Below are positions 50,769-59,819 of a stretch of 64,000 bases of DNA, piece by piece (the first letter of the stretch is position 1; every line of letters starts with the position of its first letter). The translations under genes were made by a program, and so were the position numbers. The notes beneath the pieces were generated by a model. The model worked only from the letters and a program-made list of their open reading frames with translations, was not told the DNA's origin and searched no databases. This DNA comes from Levilactobacillus mulengensis (GTDB taxonomy: Bacteria; Bacillota; Bacilli; Lactobacillales; Lactobacillaceae): the NCBI RefSeq assembly GCF_003946045.1, contig NZ_RHNW01000002.1, positions 1-64,000 of the forward strand. Reading direction: 5' to 3'.

Positions 50769-52354
50769 TCCTCAGTGACGCGCTGGTTTAGCTCTTCTGC
50801 GATGCTAAACGACTCGCTGTAATAAGCGTCGTGCACGCCCAGGTAGTAACACCCCAGGCTCCCCAGCGCCACCACCACAAAGTCCAACGGATATGGCAAC
50901 CAGCCAACACCGCCAAACTCATGGCTACCAACCAGCGACATCATCGTCAGCCAAATCATTTCGGCCAACAACCAGCGGCTCCCTTTGAGACTCGCCCGTA
51001 ACGCGCGCCAGCCAGCCGGTTGCCGCACCTCGTAGTACACGTAGAACACCAGACCCAGCGCAATCACGCCAAAGACCTCAATCGTCGTGGGCCACTTGGC
51101 CCAGTAGATCGCCAGACTGGCTAAAATGTAAGCCAGCGGTGCCCACCAATGCAGGCCGCGCAACCGAAACGGCCGGACAAACTTCCTGCCTTGATGCCGC
51201 AGCGCTGCCACCGTGACCGGTCCCGTCAGATAAGCAATCAACGTGGACGTGGAAATCACATTTGACAAAGCACTCCAGTTCCGAAAACCCGCGACCAGCA
51301 CGACACCCAGGAACATGTCGACAATCATCGCTCGCCGTGGCGTTTGATATTTCCGATTGATTTCACCCAAGCGCGTCGGCATGTGCTTGGTCCCCGTCAT
51401 CGCGGCCAGCGCCCGACTCGTGGTGGCCACGAACGAGACCCCGGTCCCAAATGGTGAGACGAAGGCGTCCAGGTACAGCAGCGTCGACAGCCAGCCCAGA
51501 TTCAAAAGAATCGCCAGGTCTGCGAACGGTGACTGGAAGTTGACCCCCTGCCACCCGTGCGCCAGGTTGCCAGCGGGAACGGCGCCGATGAAGGCCACCT
51601 GTAGCATCGTGTAGATGACGGTGCTAATCCCAAAGGCAATCACAATGCCCCAGAGAATGTTGCGCTCTGGGTGTTCGATTTCATTGCCCATATTAATGGT
51701 CGTTTGAAAGGCATTGTAGGAGAAAATAATTCCCGCAGCGGTCGTGGCCGAGAAGATCGACGCACTGCCGCCTGGCATGAAGCCCGCCGCCTGGCTGAAA
51801 TCGTGGGGATCAAACCCGGTCCAAATCAACACGATAATCGTCAGCGTGGGAATCAGTAATTTAAAGATTGAAATAAAACTGGTAAAACGTGTCAGTAATT
51901 TAACCGACCAAAAGTTTAGCAACGTAAAGGCTAGGATAAATAGAAAGACAATGACTAACCCTTCGTTGGTAATATTGCCATTTTTCAAGAATCCCCGGGT
52001 CCAGTTGGCCCATGACCACGGCCAGGACGCCATGTACTGCACGGCCGCAACGGCCTCAATCGGGATAATGGTTAAGAGTGACAACCAGTTAGCCCATCCG
52101 GCAACGAACCCCAACAAGGGCCCGTGGGAGAAGGCCGCGTACTGGCTCATCCCCCCGCTGGTCGGAAACATGGTCCCCAACTCGATATAATTCAGGGCAA
52201 TCAGGCCAATGACCATGGCCCCTAAAATCCATGATAAAACTGCGGCCGGACCGGCAATCTGGGCGGCCATCCCCGCGCCAAACAGCCAACCCGAGCCAAT
52301 GATGGCACTCAGCGTTAACATGACTAGCGAAAACAAACTCATCTTGCGCTTCAA
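50765..52354 (-). CDS. APC-family amino acid permease
   Basis: 529 residues, 12-14 helices. Begins with a TTG at 52354, 7 bases after GTGAGGA. The consensus IIGSGWLFG in helix 1 and SYNAFQTTINMGNEIEHPERN in helix 6 place it in the APC superfamily, close to aspartate:proton symporters of the YveA type. Substrate not provable from sequence. The 3' end runs into repeat A6. Confidence 0.83.
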   Translation of the reverse strand: MKRKMSLFSLVMLTLSAIIGSGWLFGAGMAAQIAGPAAVLSWILGAMVIGLIALNYIELGTMFPTSGGMSQYAAFSHGPLLGFVAGWANWLSLLTIIPIEAVAAVQYMASWPWSWANWTRGFLKNGNITNEGLVIVFLFILAFTLLNFWSVKLLTRFTSFISIFKLLIPTLTIIVLIWTGFDPHDFSQAAGFMPGGSASIFSATTAAGIIFSYNAFQTTINMGNEIEHPERNILWGIVIAFGISTVIYTMLQVAFIGAVPAGNLAHGWQGVNFQSPFADLAILLNLGWLSTLLYLDAFVSPFGTGVSFVATTSRALAAMTGTKHMPTRLGEINRKYQTPRRAMIVDMFLGVVLVAGFRNWSALSNVISTSTLIAYLTGPVTVAALRHQGRKFVRPFRLRGLHWWAPLAYILASLAIYWAKWPTTIEVFGVIALGLVFYVYYEVRQPAGWRALRASLKGSRWLLAEMIWLTMMSLVGSHEFGGVGWLPYPLDFVVVALGSLGCYYLGVHDAYYSESFSIAEELNQRVTED

Positions 52355-52544
52355 GCCAAATTCCTCACTTTCAAAAAATAATCACTCAAAACAGCGCAAG
52401 GCAGCTGGCCAGACTGACCAACCCCCAAAACTAATTTTGATATGTTCGACTAATTTTACACTTGCTATCTGGCAATGCAATAAGAAAGTGCAAAGTCTTT
52501 GCTTAGAAGGCGCTGACGCCTGTCTCATTGGCAAACAAAACAAA

Positions 52545-52587
52545 ACAGGCAGCGGACATATCGCCAATGGATAGTCGCACTGCCTGT
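52545..52587 (-). terminator. terminator of the VIT transporter operon
   Basis: Leftward ACAGGCAG...CTGCCTGT, then TTTGTTTTG. It is about 370 bases after the stop at 52960, with repeat A7 in between. Confidence 0.7.
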
Positions 52588-52739
52588 CGTTAAGTTATCA
52601 GTAAATAGCTGTCTAATAAACCTAGGTAAATCGCAAATAACAATTCTTCAGTCAACTACTTGATCTACCCAACTAGTAGGACTGACCAAACGTTTATCTA
52701 CTATATCAGCCATCGCCATCACGCGACCAATAAGCTAAC

Positions 52740-52957
52740 GGGTTAAACCCGTGTCAGCCGCAGGGCTGGTGAAAATGGGCTCAGCCGTGGGAGTTGCCTT
52801 AGCGGGTTTCCCGCTTAGGCAACTGCTATCTTTGAGACTCGGTCTATGAGGCTCAAAGTAAGTCCGAAGACCGCACCTCAGGCTTCGGACGTGCGCCCAC
52901 AGCGTCACGGCCCATTTTTCACCAGCCCGGAGGCGCCAACAACGGCAAGTTCAACCC
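52740..52957 (+). repeat. structured repeat A7 (full copy)
   Basis: Ends GGGTTAAACCC and GTTCAACCC; last hairpin GTCCGAAG...CTTCGGAC. Two bases from the stop codon at 52960. Confidence 0.85.
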
Positions 52958-52959
52958 AT

Positions 52960-53667
52960 TTAGAAGAATTGGCCGACGTAGTAGTGGATAAACATCGTGA
53001 TGATCCCCACGATTAAATTCCGAATAATAGCCGTCTTAACCAGCCCATGCCCCAGCTTAGCGCTAAGAAACCCGGTCAACGTCACCGAGATCAACACGGC
53101 CACGATGGTAGCGGGCCACTGCGTCGCTGCTGGAAACAGGGTCATGGCCGCCAAGGGGAAGATGCCCCCCAGACTAGCCGCAAACAATGAGGAGAACGCG
53201 GCGTCCCACGGGTTCATGTAATGGCCCAGTTGGATATCATCCTTCACGTTGACCACCGTCTTCAGCGCATCCTTGGCCATTAAGTCTTGGGCAATCGCCA
53301 GCGACGTTTCAGTGGACACGCCGCGGTCTTCGTAAAACTGTTGCACGGCCGCCTGCTGATCGTTGTAGTTGGATTTTAACAGCGCCGCTTCCTTGGCGAC
53401 AGCGGCCTTTTCCGTGTCCTTTTGCGTGCTGACCGAGGCGTATTCTCCGGACGCCATCGAAAACGCACAGGCTAACAGGTCCGACAGCCCGGCGATGAAA
53501 ATGGTAAATTGGTTCGTCGTCGCGGCCGCCACACTGAACAGCACCCCAACGACGGTCAGGATCCCATCGTTTGAGCCCAAGACGCCGGCCCGTAAAGTGT
53601 TTAATTTTTCTTCCATGGTCTGCTGTTTCTTTTGCTTTTTCACTTTTAATTCTTGATTCGCAACCAT
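52960..53667 (-). CDS. VIT1/CCC1-family iron/manganese transporter, copy 2
   Basis: 235 residues with five helices: NTLRAGVLGSNDGILTVVGVLFSVA opening, ASGEYASVSTQKDTEKA metal-binding loop, GHYMNPWDAAFSSLFAASLGG. The family exports or sequesters Fe2+/Mn2+. Paralogue of the gene upstream, 28 bases apart, GGGAGG site. Divergent from a PerR-type regulator, which fits metal or peroxide control. Confidence 0.9.
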   Translation of the reverse strand: MVANQELKVKKQKKQQTMEEKLNTLRAGVLGSNDGILTVVGVLFSVAAATTNQFTIFIAGLSDLLACAFSMASGEYASVSTQKDTEKAAVAKEAALLKSNYNDQQAAVQQFYEDRGVSTETSLAIAQDLMAKDALKTVVNVKDDIQLGHYMNPWDAAFSSLFAASLGGIFPLAAMTLFPAATQWPATIVAVLISVTLTGFLSAKLGHGLVKTAIIRNLIVGIITMFIHYYVGQFF

Positions 53668-53695
53668 TGTGTGTAACCTCCCTTATGCCTGACGC

Positions 53696-54385
53696 TTACG
53701 CAAATAACCGACCGATGCCGTACGTGACTAACATGGTTAAGATCCCCGCAATCACGTTTCGAGCGGTCCCGTTACGCCGGTTGGCATTCCCCAAAACCGC
53801 CGCCACGTAACCGGTAATCGACAACGCCACCACTACGGCCAGGAAGGTCCCGATGATCCGCCAATTCTTGGGTAATAAGCTGATGGAGACTAACGGTAGA
53901 ATCGACCCGGTTGGAAATGAAATCATCGACGCAATCGCCGCGGAAAATGGATTGGTATACTCCCCCACGTTAAAGCCAAACCGTTCCCGCACGGTCGTCT
54001 TCAAAGCATCTTCTGTCATCATTTCCTTGGTCGCCTGTTCGGCTAATTCCGGTTGAATACCGCTGGCCAGGTATTTATCCCGGACAAAGCCGTACTCGCC
54101 TTCATAATCTTCGTCCAAGGCCACCGTTTGCGTTTCAATTGCCTTGCGTTGCGCATCCTTTTGCGTGTTGACCGAGACATACTCGCCCATGGCCATCGAC
54201 ACCGTCCCGGCAATCATGCCGGCAATCCCTGAAATAAAGATGGCGTAACTGCTGGTCGCCGCGCCGGCCACCCCCACAACGATCCCGGCTACTGACAGGA
54301 TGCCATCGTTGGCGCCCATGACGCTCGCCCGTAACACGTTGATTCGCTGCGCCAAGGTTGCTGGCTTCTTTGCTTTCTTCATCAT
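53696..54385 (-). CDS. VIT1/CCC1-family iron/manganese transporter, copy 1
   Basis: 229 residues from ATG at 54385 (GGGGGCGG just upstream; an in-frame GTG at 54415 has no ribosome site). Same layout as the next gene: INVLRASVMGANDGILSVAGIVVGVAG, MGEYVSVNTQKDAQRKA, EYTNPFSAAIASMISFPTG. The two paralogues form an operon and may form a heterodimer. Confidence 0.9.
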   Translation of the reverse strand: MMKKAKKPATLAQRINVLRASVMGANDGILSVAGIVVGVAGAATSSYAIFISGIAGMIAGTVSMAMGEYVSVNTQKDAQRKAIETQTVALDEDYEGEYGFVRDKYLASGIQPELAEQATKEMMTEDALKTTVRERFGFNVGEYTNPFSAAIASMISFPTGSILPLVSISLLPKNWRIIGTFLAVVVALSITGYVAAVLGNANRRNGTARNVIAGILTMLVTYGIGRLFA

Positions 54386-54649
54386 ATCCGCCCCCAGATA
54401 GTTTTTAACACTCACGTTTCATTTTAACACTAACAGAAATAAAAGTTTGGGATAGCTAACACTTTCTGATAGATTAGAATCGTTATTAACTGTAACCAAA
54501 ATCCATTGTACTCACCTCATTAGGAAATGTAAACTTAAATTAGCCATTTTCTTAAAATAAACGCGATTCATTCTAAATAAGTCTTTTTACTGGAACTCCT
54601 GGCTAAATGTGGTTTAATAGAGTCAAACTAGATTGATTCCAAAAAAGGA

Positions 54650-54679
54650 TTTACTGTTTCTATGGAAGATGGTTATAAT
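54650..54679 (+). promoter_or_regulatory. promoter of the PerR-type gene
   Basis: TTTACT (54650-54655), 18 bp, TATAAT (54674-54679), 80 bases before the start. An imperfect TTAGAAT-CG-TTATTAA dyad near 54472-54490, between the divergent starts, could be a Fur/PerR-type operator. Confidence 0.5.
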
Positions 54680-54758
54680 GGTCAGGTCGAGTTTTTTCCC
54701 GGGTGAATACGCCCCCGACCTGCCTAACTGGCTTATCACATATAAGGAGGGACTACCC

Positions 54759-55247
54759 TTGGCTGGTCAGCAACAGCTTTTAACGCACGCATTACAAACT
54801 TTAAAAGAACACCACGTCCGGGTCACCCCGCAGCGGCAGGTCATCTTGACCTACCTCGTGACCCATCACAATCACCCGTCCGTCGACACGATTTTCAGTG
54901 CCCTGGCGACCGAGCTACCGAACCTCAGCATGGCGACCGTCTACAACACCTTAAACCTATTGGTGGACCTGGGCATCGTCATTGAATTGCCAAATGACAA
55001 CGGCGGGATTCGCTATGACTTCTACGGACGGCCGCACTACCACGTCATCTGTGAAAATTGCGGTAAGATCACCGACGTCTTCACGCCCGACTTTTCTAAA
55101 ATTGAAAATGAACTGAACCAACAGGCCAGTGAGCAGACCGGCTACCTTGTGACGAGCAATCACGTGGAGGTTTACGGGTTGTGCCCTGAGTGCCAGCAGA
55201 AGCTCCACATCGATCCGCAACGCCAGACCTGGGCGCAACAGAAATAA
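54759..55247 (+). CDS. perR: PerR-type Fur-family metalloregulator
   Basis: 162 residues from the TTG at 54759, 7 bases after AAGGAGGG; longer frames lack a ribosome site. Winged helix (VRVTPQRQVILTYL, NLSMATVYNTLNLL). Sensor-site ligands H39, D87, H93, H95 and D106 all match Bacillus PerR, including Asp rather than Glu at the last position. Structural zinc C98/C101 and C142/C145. PerR responds to peroxide through iron-catalysed His oxidation. Divergent from two iron/manganese transporter genes, its likely targets. Confidence 0.85.
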   Translation: MAGQQQLLTHALQTLKEHHVRVTPQRQVILTYLVTHHNHPSVDTIFSALATELPNLSMATVYNTLNLLVDLGIVIELPNDNGGIRYDFYGRPHYHVICENCGKITDVFTPDFSKIENELNQQASEQTGYLVTSNHVEVYGLCPECQQKLHIDPQRQTWAQQK

Positions 55248-55267
55248 CCTTTCCTTGTGTCTTTAGG

Positions 55268-55472
55268 GTTCGTTCCCGGCGGTGGGCTCAAACTGCCCTG
55301 CTGTGGGGAACGACTGCGGCCTGAGGAGCGGTCCTCCGTCTCGCCTGGAAACCTCGCTGAGTTTCGCGAGTTTCCCAGGTCGTCCCGTGGTCTAAGCTGA
55401 GAAAATCACTCAGCCAAGGCCACCGACACAGCTGGTCAGTTTGGCCCACCTCTGGTCACTGACACTGGCCAG
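55268..55472 (-). repeat. structured repeat B9 (core only)
   Basis: Begins 20 bases after the perR stop codon. GTTCCC...GGGGAAC hairpin and GGTGGGCTCAAACTG/CAGTTTGGCCCACC helix. Arms are absent. From 55473 to 55874 I see no gene or named element. Confidence 0.78.
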
Positions 55473-55874
55473 GCTATTTCTATTGGGCCCGGTGTCGTGT
55501 GATTCTGTTCTATTAGAATGGATTCCATTCCATTCTATACAAGATTACATCAACTTATACAAACTACTGACGACCACTTGGCCCGGGCGACATTGCCTAG
55601 GCTTTTTCTTTGGCCGGTCGCTTTGATTGCGTGCTACGGCGCCTAGGGTTACCGGATTCTGGGGACGCACCTTTAGCTTGTTAGCCCTTTCAACCGTTGA
55701 CTTTGCTAACTTTCACAATCATTTTCATAGAAAGTGCCCGCAGGCCCGGCGTGGCAATGTTACAGCCACATTACAGGTGACGCTAAGTTTTAATCTATTT
55801 GCAAACACCCCGAACAAACGCCGCCACCGTCGATATAAGCCGCGTAATATTACGCATAAAGCCCCGTCTGACGG

Positions 55875-55903
55875 TTGTCGTGGCTGCTGATAATGTATAT
55901 AGT
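55875..55903 (+). promoter_or_regulatory. promoter of the amidase gene
   Basis: TTGTCG (55875-55880), 17 bp, TATAGT (55898-55903). A GTCGT...ACGAC hairpin lies in the leader. Confidence 0.45.
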
Positions 55904-55991
55904 TGATAACGAATATTAAGCAAGAACGACTGAGCAACTGGGAAACCGGTTGTCGTAAAAATAACGACGAAAGATTTGAGGGATGATCACG

Positions 55992-57080
55992 GTGAAAATG
56001 CATAAAATCGTTTTAACTGCACTGGCTACTCTGGGAGCCGCCGGCGTTTTAAGCTTGTCTACCACGACAGCATCTGCTAGTTCTAAGGTCAATAGTTACA
56101 TTAGTAATGAGAAAATTACACCAGCTAAGGTAACCAAGTCCATCTGGGGAGGTTTCCCAAAGAACAAGTACCGTCACGGCAAGGCTAAGCCTGAAGGGGT
56201 CGTGATTCACGAAACGGCCAACCCTTCTTCAACGATTTACAACGAAATTGCCTACATGAAGCGTAACTACAACAACGCCTTCGTTCACAGTTTCGTTGAT
56301 GGCTCCCGGATCATCAACATCGCCAACACCGACTACTTAGCTTGGGGGGTTGGGTTCCCTGGGAACGCCCGTTTCGTCCAATTTGAACAGGTCGAAGTTC
56401 ACAGTAAGTCCGCCTTTGCCCACGAGATTGCCAACGCCTCTTGGTACACGGCTTACCTGTTAAACGAATACGACTTGAAGCCAAACAACGCTGCCTATGA
56501 TGGCAAGGGAACGGTCTGGTCGCATGGTTCAGTTGCCAAACATCTTGGTGGCTCCACCCATACCGACCCGGTTGGCTACTACGCTAGCGCCGGAAGCAAG
56601 TACTTCGGTCAAAAGTACACCATGAGCATGTTCTACGACATGGTTCAGAAATACTATAACGCCATGAACGTTAAACACACCAAGTTGGTGAGCGCTAAAT
56701 ATACTTCAGTGAACAAACAAGCGAAGTTAAGCAGCAAGTACAAGAAGTTTAACCTCTACAATCACGTGAAGAACGTCAGCAAGAACGCCAAGCGTCAAAA
56801 GTGGTCCAAGATTTCTCCTAAGGTTGGGAAGACCTACTACATTGACATGCAGGCCAAGAAGAGTACCGGCCAAACTTGGTACCGTATCAGAACTTCCAAG
56901 AACGCCAAGACCCGTTACTGGGTTTACTCCGAAAATCTGACTGGCGTGAAGAACGTGCCAGCCAAGACGACGACCAGCTCAAGTTCCAGTGCCAGTTCCG
57001 AAAGCACTGTGCCAACTTCCGCTACCTCTAGTACCGGTGCCAGCACGACTGAAACTAGCAGTGTTAGCAGCAGTAACTAA
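55992..57080 (+). CDS. secreted N-acetylmuramoyl-L-alanine amidase with SH3-like wall-binding repeats
   Basis: 362 residues. GAGGG touches the ATG at 55983; the GTG at 55992 is 9 bases away and is preferred. Signal peptide ending ASAS, amidase_2 domain (about 40-215) with zinc-binding candidates in VVIHETAN, AFVHSFVDG and GSTHTDPVGYY, then SH3-like repeats (about 235-325) and a Ser/Thr-rich tail. Cleaves the bond between MurNAc and the stem peptide, for autolysis or wall turnover. Confidence 0.9.
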   Translation: MKMHKIVLTALATLGAAGVLSLSTTTASASSKVNSYISNEKITPAKVTKSIWGGFPKNKYRHGKAKPEGVVIHETANPSSTIYNEIAYMKRNYNNAFVHSFVDGSRIINIANTDYLAWGVGFPGNARFVQFEQVEVHSKSAFAHEIANASWYTAYLLNEYDLKPNNAAYDGKGTVWSHGSVAKHLGGSTHTDPVGYYASAGSKYFGQKYTMSMFYDMVQKYYNAMNVKHTKLVSAKYTSVNKQAKLSSKYKKFNLYNHVKNVSKNAKRQKWSKISPKVGKTYYIDMQAKKSTGQTWYRIRTSKNAKTRYWVYSENLTGVKNVPAKTTTSSSSSASSESTVPTSATSSTGASTTETSSVSSSN

Positions 57081-57098
57081 TTAAATGTGACATCCCTG

Positions 57099-57129
57099 AA
57101 CGGTCCCCCTTCATTGGCGGGACCGTTTT
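57099..57129 (+). terminator. terminator of the amidase gene
   Basis: AACGGTCCC...GGGACCGTTTTTT. Confidence 0.88.
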
Positions 57130-57146
57130 TTCGTGTGGTCTGGGTC

Positions 57147-57352
57147 TGTTCGTTCCCGGCGGTGGGCTCAAACTGCCCTGCTGTGGGGAACGACTGCGGC
57201 CTGAGGAGCGGTCCTCCGTCTCGCCTGGAAACCTCGCTAAGGTTCGCGAGTTTCCCAGGTCGTCCCGTGGGCTAGGCTGAGAAAGAACCTCAGCCAAGGC
57301 CACCGACACAGCTGAGCAGTTTGGCCCACCTCTGGTCACTGACATTGATCAC
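57147..57352 (-). repeat. structured repeat B10 (core only)
   Basis: Almost identical to B9 with the same truncation points, placed between two terminators facing each other. Confidence 0.78.
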
Positions 57353-57429
57353 GCAACTGAAACGTTCCTAACCCACTCCAACCATACAATTATGAAACGT
57401 TCGGGCATGGCGTCAATGGAATAGACATG

Positions 57430-57469
57430 AAAAGACCTGCACCGGATCAACGTCCAGTACAGGTCTTTT
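57430..57469 (-). terminator. terminator of the YibE/F operon
   Basis: AAAAGACCTG...CAGGTCTTTT. Confidence 0.85.
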
Positions 57470-57475
57470 GACTGT

Positions 57476-58255
57476 CTATTTAGAAGTATCCTTCGCCACC
57501 CGTTTCCGTTGACCGGCCACGGCACGAGTCATGACCCATGTCGTGATGGGCACGGTCAGAATCACGCTGACCATAGCAAAGAGAATCATCAAGATTTCAG
57601 AGACAAATATTTTATCGTTTAAGATTTCACCCACCGAGTAGTGAACCCCGGTGAACCAGATGAACAAGGCCAGGAAACCGCCGAAGAAACCAAAGAACAG
57701 CGTATTAAACGTGGTCCCAATGATTTGCTTACCCACGGCGATGCCATCTCCCAGCAAGGCCTTTAAAGCGACCTGCGGGTGTTGCTCAAGGATTTCACTG
57801 AGCCCGGCTGCGATGGCCATGGCTGCCTCGGCAATGGCCCCCAGCGTGCTGAGAATGGCTGTGGCGGTGGTTACCTGCACGAAGTTCACCCCAACTAAGA
57901 CGGAGAGGCCTTCCAGGTCCTCACTGTCCTCGGGACCGAATCCCTGGACCAGCGCCCAGTGTTCGACCGGCACAATCAAAATGATCAGCATGACCAGCAC
58001 CACGGCCGACGCGATGAAGGCCACCGTGCTGGAGAGGTCGTCGCCACTGCTCATGAAGATGGTCAGGGCCAGCACCAGCATCCCCACGACCAGCGTGACG
58101 ATCAACGGTGAAAATTGAAAGGCCACTAAAACAATGGCTAAATACAGCAGACCGAAGTTTAAAATCAACGCCAGAAACGACTGGGCCCCGGCCTTACCAC
58201 CGACGAGGACCATCAAAAGCAAGAGGACTAGCCCCAAAACGCTAATCGTACTCAT
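57476..58255 (-). CDS. YibE/F-family membrane protein, downstream partner
   Basis: 259 residues with about seven helices, lacking a large soluble part. Companion of the longer YibE/F protein upstream with a 4-base overlap. The family is widespread in lactic acid bacteria as such gene pairs; transport function is presumed but not known. Confidence 0.8.
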   Translation of the reverse strand: MSTISVLGLVLLLLMVLVGGKAGAQSFLALILNFGLLYLAIVLVAFQFSPLIVTLVVGMLVLALTIFMSSGDDLSSTVAFIASAVVLVMLIILIVPVEHWALVQGFGPEDSEDLEGLSVLVGVNFVQVTTATAILSTLGAIAEAAMAIAAGLSEILEQHPQVALKALLGDGIAVGKQIIGTTFNTLFFGFFGGFLALFIWFTGVHYSVGEILNDKIFVSEILMILFAMVSVILTVPITTWVMTRAVAGQRKRVAKDTSK

Positions 58256-59367
58256 GCCGTCACCTTCTTTGCCATGAACCGGCTAGCCAAGAAGCTCGCC
58301 AGTGGAACCGCCAAGACGATACCAATCCCACTGATCAGGCTTTGGACGACCCCCATCGACATGTTCATCGAGAAGGTGTAGCCCCAGCTGTTGCCGTTTT
58401 TCAGGTACAGCATCGCCATCGGGAAGGTATCGGCTACGAAGATGAAGAAGAGCACGTTGATCAGTGGCCCCATGATGGTACTGCCGATTTGCCGACCAGA
58501 TTTAAAGATCTGCGTGGCCGACAGCTCCGGGCGCTCCCGTTTCAACGCGAAGAGTGAAGAAATGATATCCGTCGACTCGTCCATCACGGCCCCCAGGGAC
58601 CCCAGCAAGGTCTCGGCCAGAAATAGTGGCCGCGGCAGTTGCGTCACGTACTGCATGGACTCGTAATACATGCCCTTCTCGTGGGTGAAATGGAAGACCA
58701 ACAACGCCGTCACCAGCGCCAAGGCCGTGCCCCCAAGCGTGGTGGCCAGGGTAATCAGCATTTGCCGGTTGGCCCCCAGCACCAGCCACAGGGTCAGCGT
58801 CGCAAAGACCACGGAGAGACTGCCGAAGATCCACAGCACCTGTGCCCCTTGCGTTGAGCCATTTAGCAGAATCGCCATCAGGAAGAGGACCCCATTCGCC
58901 GCCACACTCAGAAAGGCCATGAACCCGCTGAACTGCATAATTAATAGAAGTAATCCGACGACCAGCCAAATCATGAAGACTAACGGTGCGTCACGCTTCA
59001 CATCCTTGGCACTCGCCGTCAAGCGGGTCGCGCTGTGGGCGTGGACCACGACAAAGAGTTGGCTCCCGACGTGATAGCGCTGATCCATGGCGCCCGACTG
59101 GGAATACGTGTTAGTCACGGTCAGCCGCTGCCCTTTATAGGTGCCGTTTAAAATTTTACCGTGCAGCGTCTGCTTGGTCTGGCGGTCAACGTTGTGGAAA
59201 TCATCCGTCTCCTTGGTCGCCGCCCCGGTCTCAACGCTGGTCACCTGCATGATGGGGTCGCTGTAAATGGCCGCATCGTGTTGGGTGCCCCAGACCAGTA
59301 GGCCACCGACCAAAATGGCCAGGACCCAGGTCCACCAGCGTCCCTTTTTCGTTTTAAAAAATTGCAT
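58252..59367 (-). CDS. YibE/F-family membrane protein
   Basis: 371 residues: one N-terminal helix, an extracytoplasmic beta-rich domain (about 40-125, with GKILNGTYKGQRLTVTN), then about seven helices including LGSLGAVMDESTDI, typical for YibE/F. Coupled to the next gene by ATGA. Confidence 0.82.
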   Translation of the reverse strand: MQFFKTKKGRWWTWVLAILVGGLLVWGTQHDAAIYSDPIMQVTSVETGAATKETDDFHNVDRQTKQTLHGKILNGTYKGQRLTVTNTYSQSGAMDQRYHVGSQLFVVVHAHSATRLTASAKDVKRDAPLVFMIWLVVGLLLLIMQFSGFMAFLSVAANGVLFLMAILLNGSTQGAQVLWIFGSLSVVFATLTLWLVLGANRQMLITLATTLGGTALALVTALLVFHFTHEKGMYYESMQYVTQLPRPLFLAETLLGSLGAVMDESTDIISSLFALKRERPELSATQIFKSGRQIGSTIMGPLINVLFFIFVADTFPMAMLYLKNGNSWGYTFSMNMSMGVVQSLISGIGIVLAVPLASFLASRFMAKKVTA

Positions 59368-59526
59368 GTTGCCCGTCCCTTTCTCACCGCATTTGCCGCG
59401 TTGAACTCAATATACCACTTTCTGACAGGTTGAATTGGCTTCCCGGAAAATTTTAACAAAATCACAGTAACCCGCGTTCTGTCAAGGCTCCAGAGTGGTC
59501 GAACCCAGCTAAATCCCGTGAAAGCC

Positions 59527-59555
59527 TTGCATTTTCGAATAAAAACCAGTACACT
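59527..59555 (+). promoter_or_regulatory. promoter of the 38-residue basic protein gene
   Basis: TTGCAT (59527-59532), 17 bp, TACACT (59550-59555). Confidence 0.7.
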
Positions 59556-59595
59556 TACAGTCGATTGTTATTTTAATTAAGCGAGGGTTTTTACA

Positions 59596-59712
59596 ATGAG
59601 AAAAGCACATCCAAATGGCGTACAAGGCCGCCGCAAGGTTAACCGTAAAAAGGACCGTAAGCGCCGCGACGAAATTTCTGACTTACAACGTTGGTTAAAG
59701 AACAAAAAGTAA
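59596..59712 (+). CDS. 38-residue highly basic small protein
   Basis: Too short for routine calling. Starts MRKAHPNGVQGRRKVNRKK and ends LQRWLKNKK; almost half the residues are Lys or Arg. GCGAGGG site 8 bases before the ATG, a good promoter and its own terminator make it a convincing gene. The composition resembles a tiny ribosomal or nucleic-acid-binding protein. No family recognised. Confidence 0.78.
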   Translation: MRKAHPNGVQGRRKVNRKKDRKRRDEISDLQRWLKNKK

Positions 59713-59731
59713 GCTGGACGCCAATACCATA

Positions 59732-59775
59732 GAACGCACTGACAATTTATAATTGTTGGTGCGTTTTATTTTGCT
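59732..59775 (+). terminator. terminator of the small basic protein gene
   Basis: AACGCACT...ACAATT/AATTGT...GTGCGTT, then TTATTTTG. Confidence 0.8.
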
Positions 59776-59819
59776 TTCAGTTATTTTTCTCCCCTTTGAG
59801 ATAGAACAGCGACAAAAAT

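Noticed and set aside
52355-52740. T-box or other amino-acid riboswitch ahead of the APC permease
   Set aside because: No T-box sequence (GGGTGGNACCGCG) on the relevant strand, nor other aptamer signature.
55473-55874. Small frames downstream of perR (for example 55441-55626)
   Set aside because: No ribosome site, part of the first lies in repeat B9, and the composition does not look coding.
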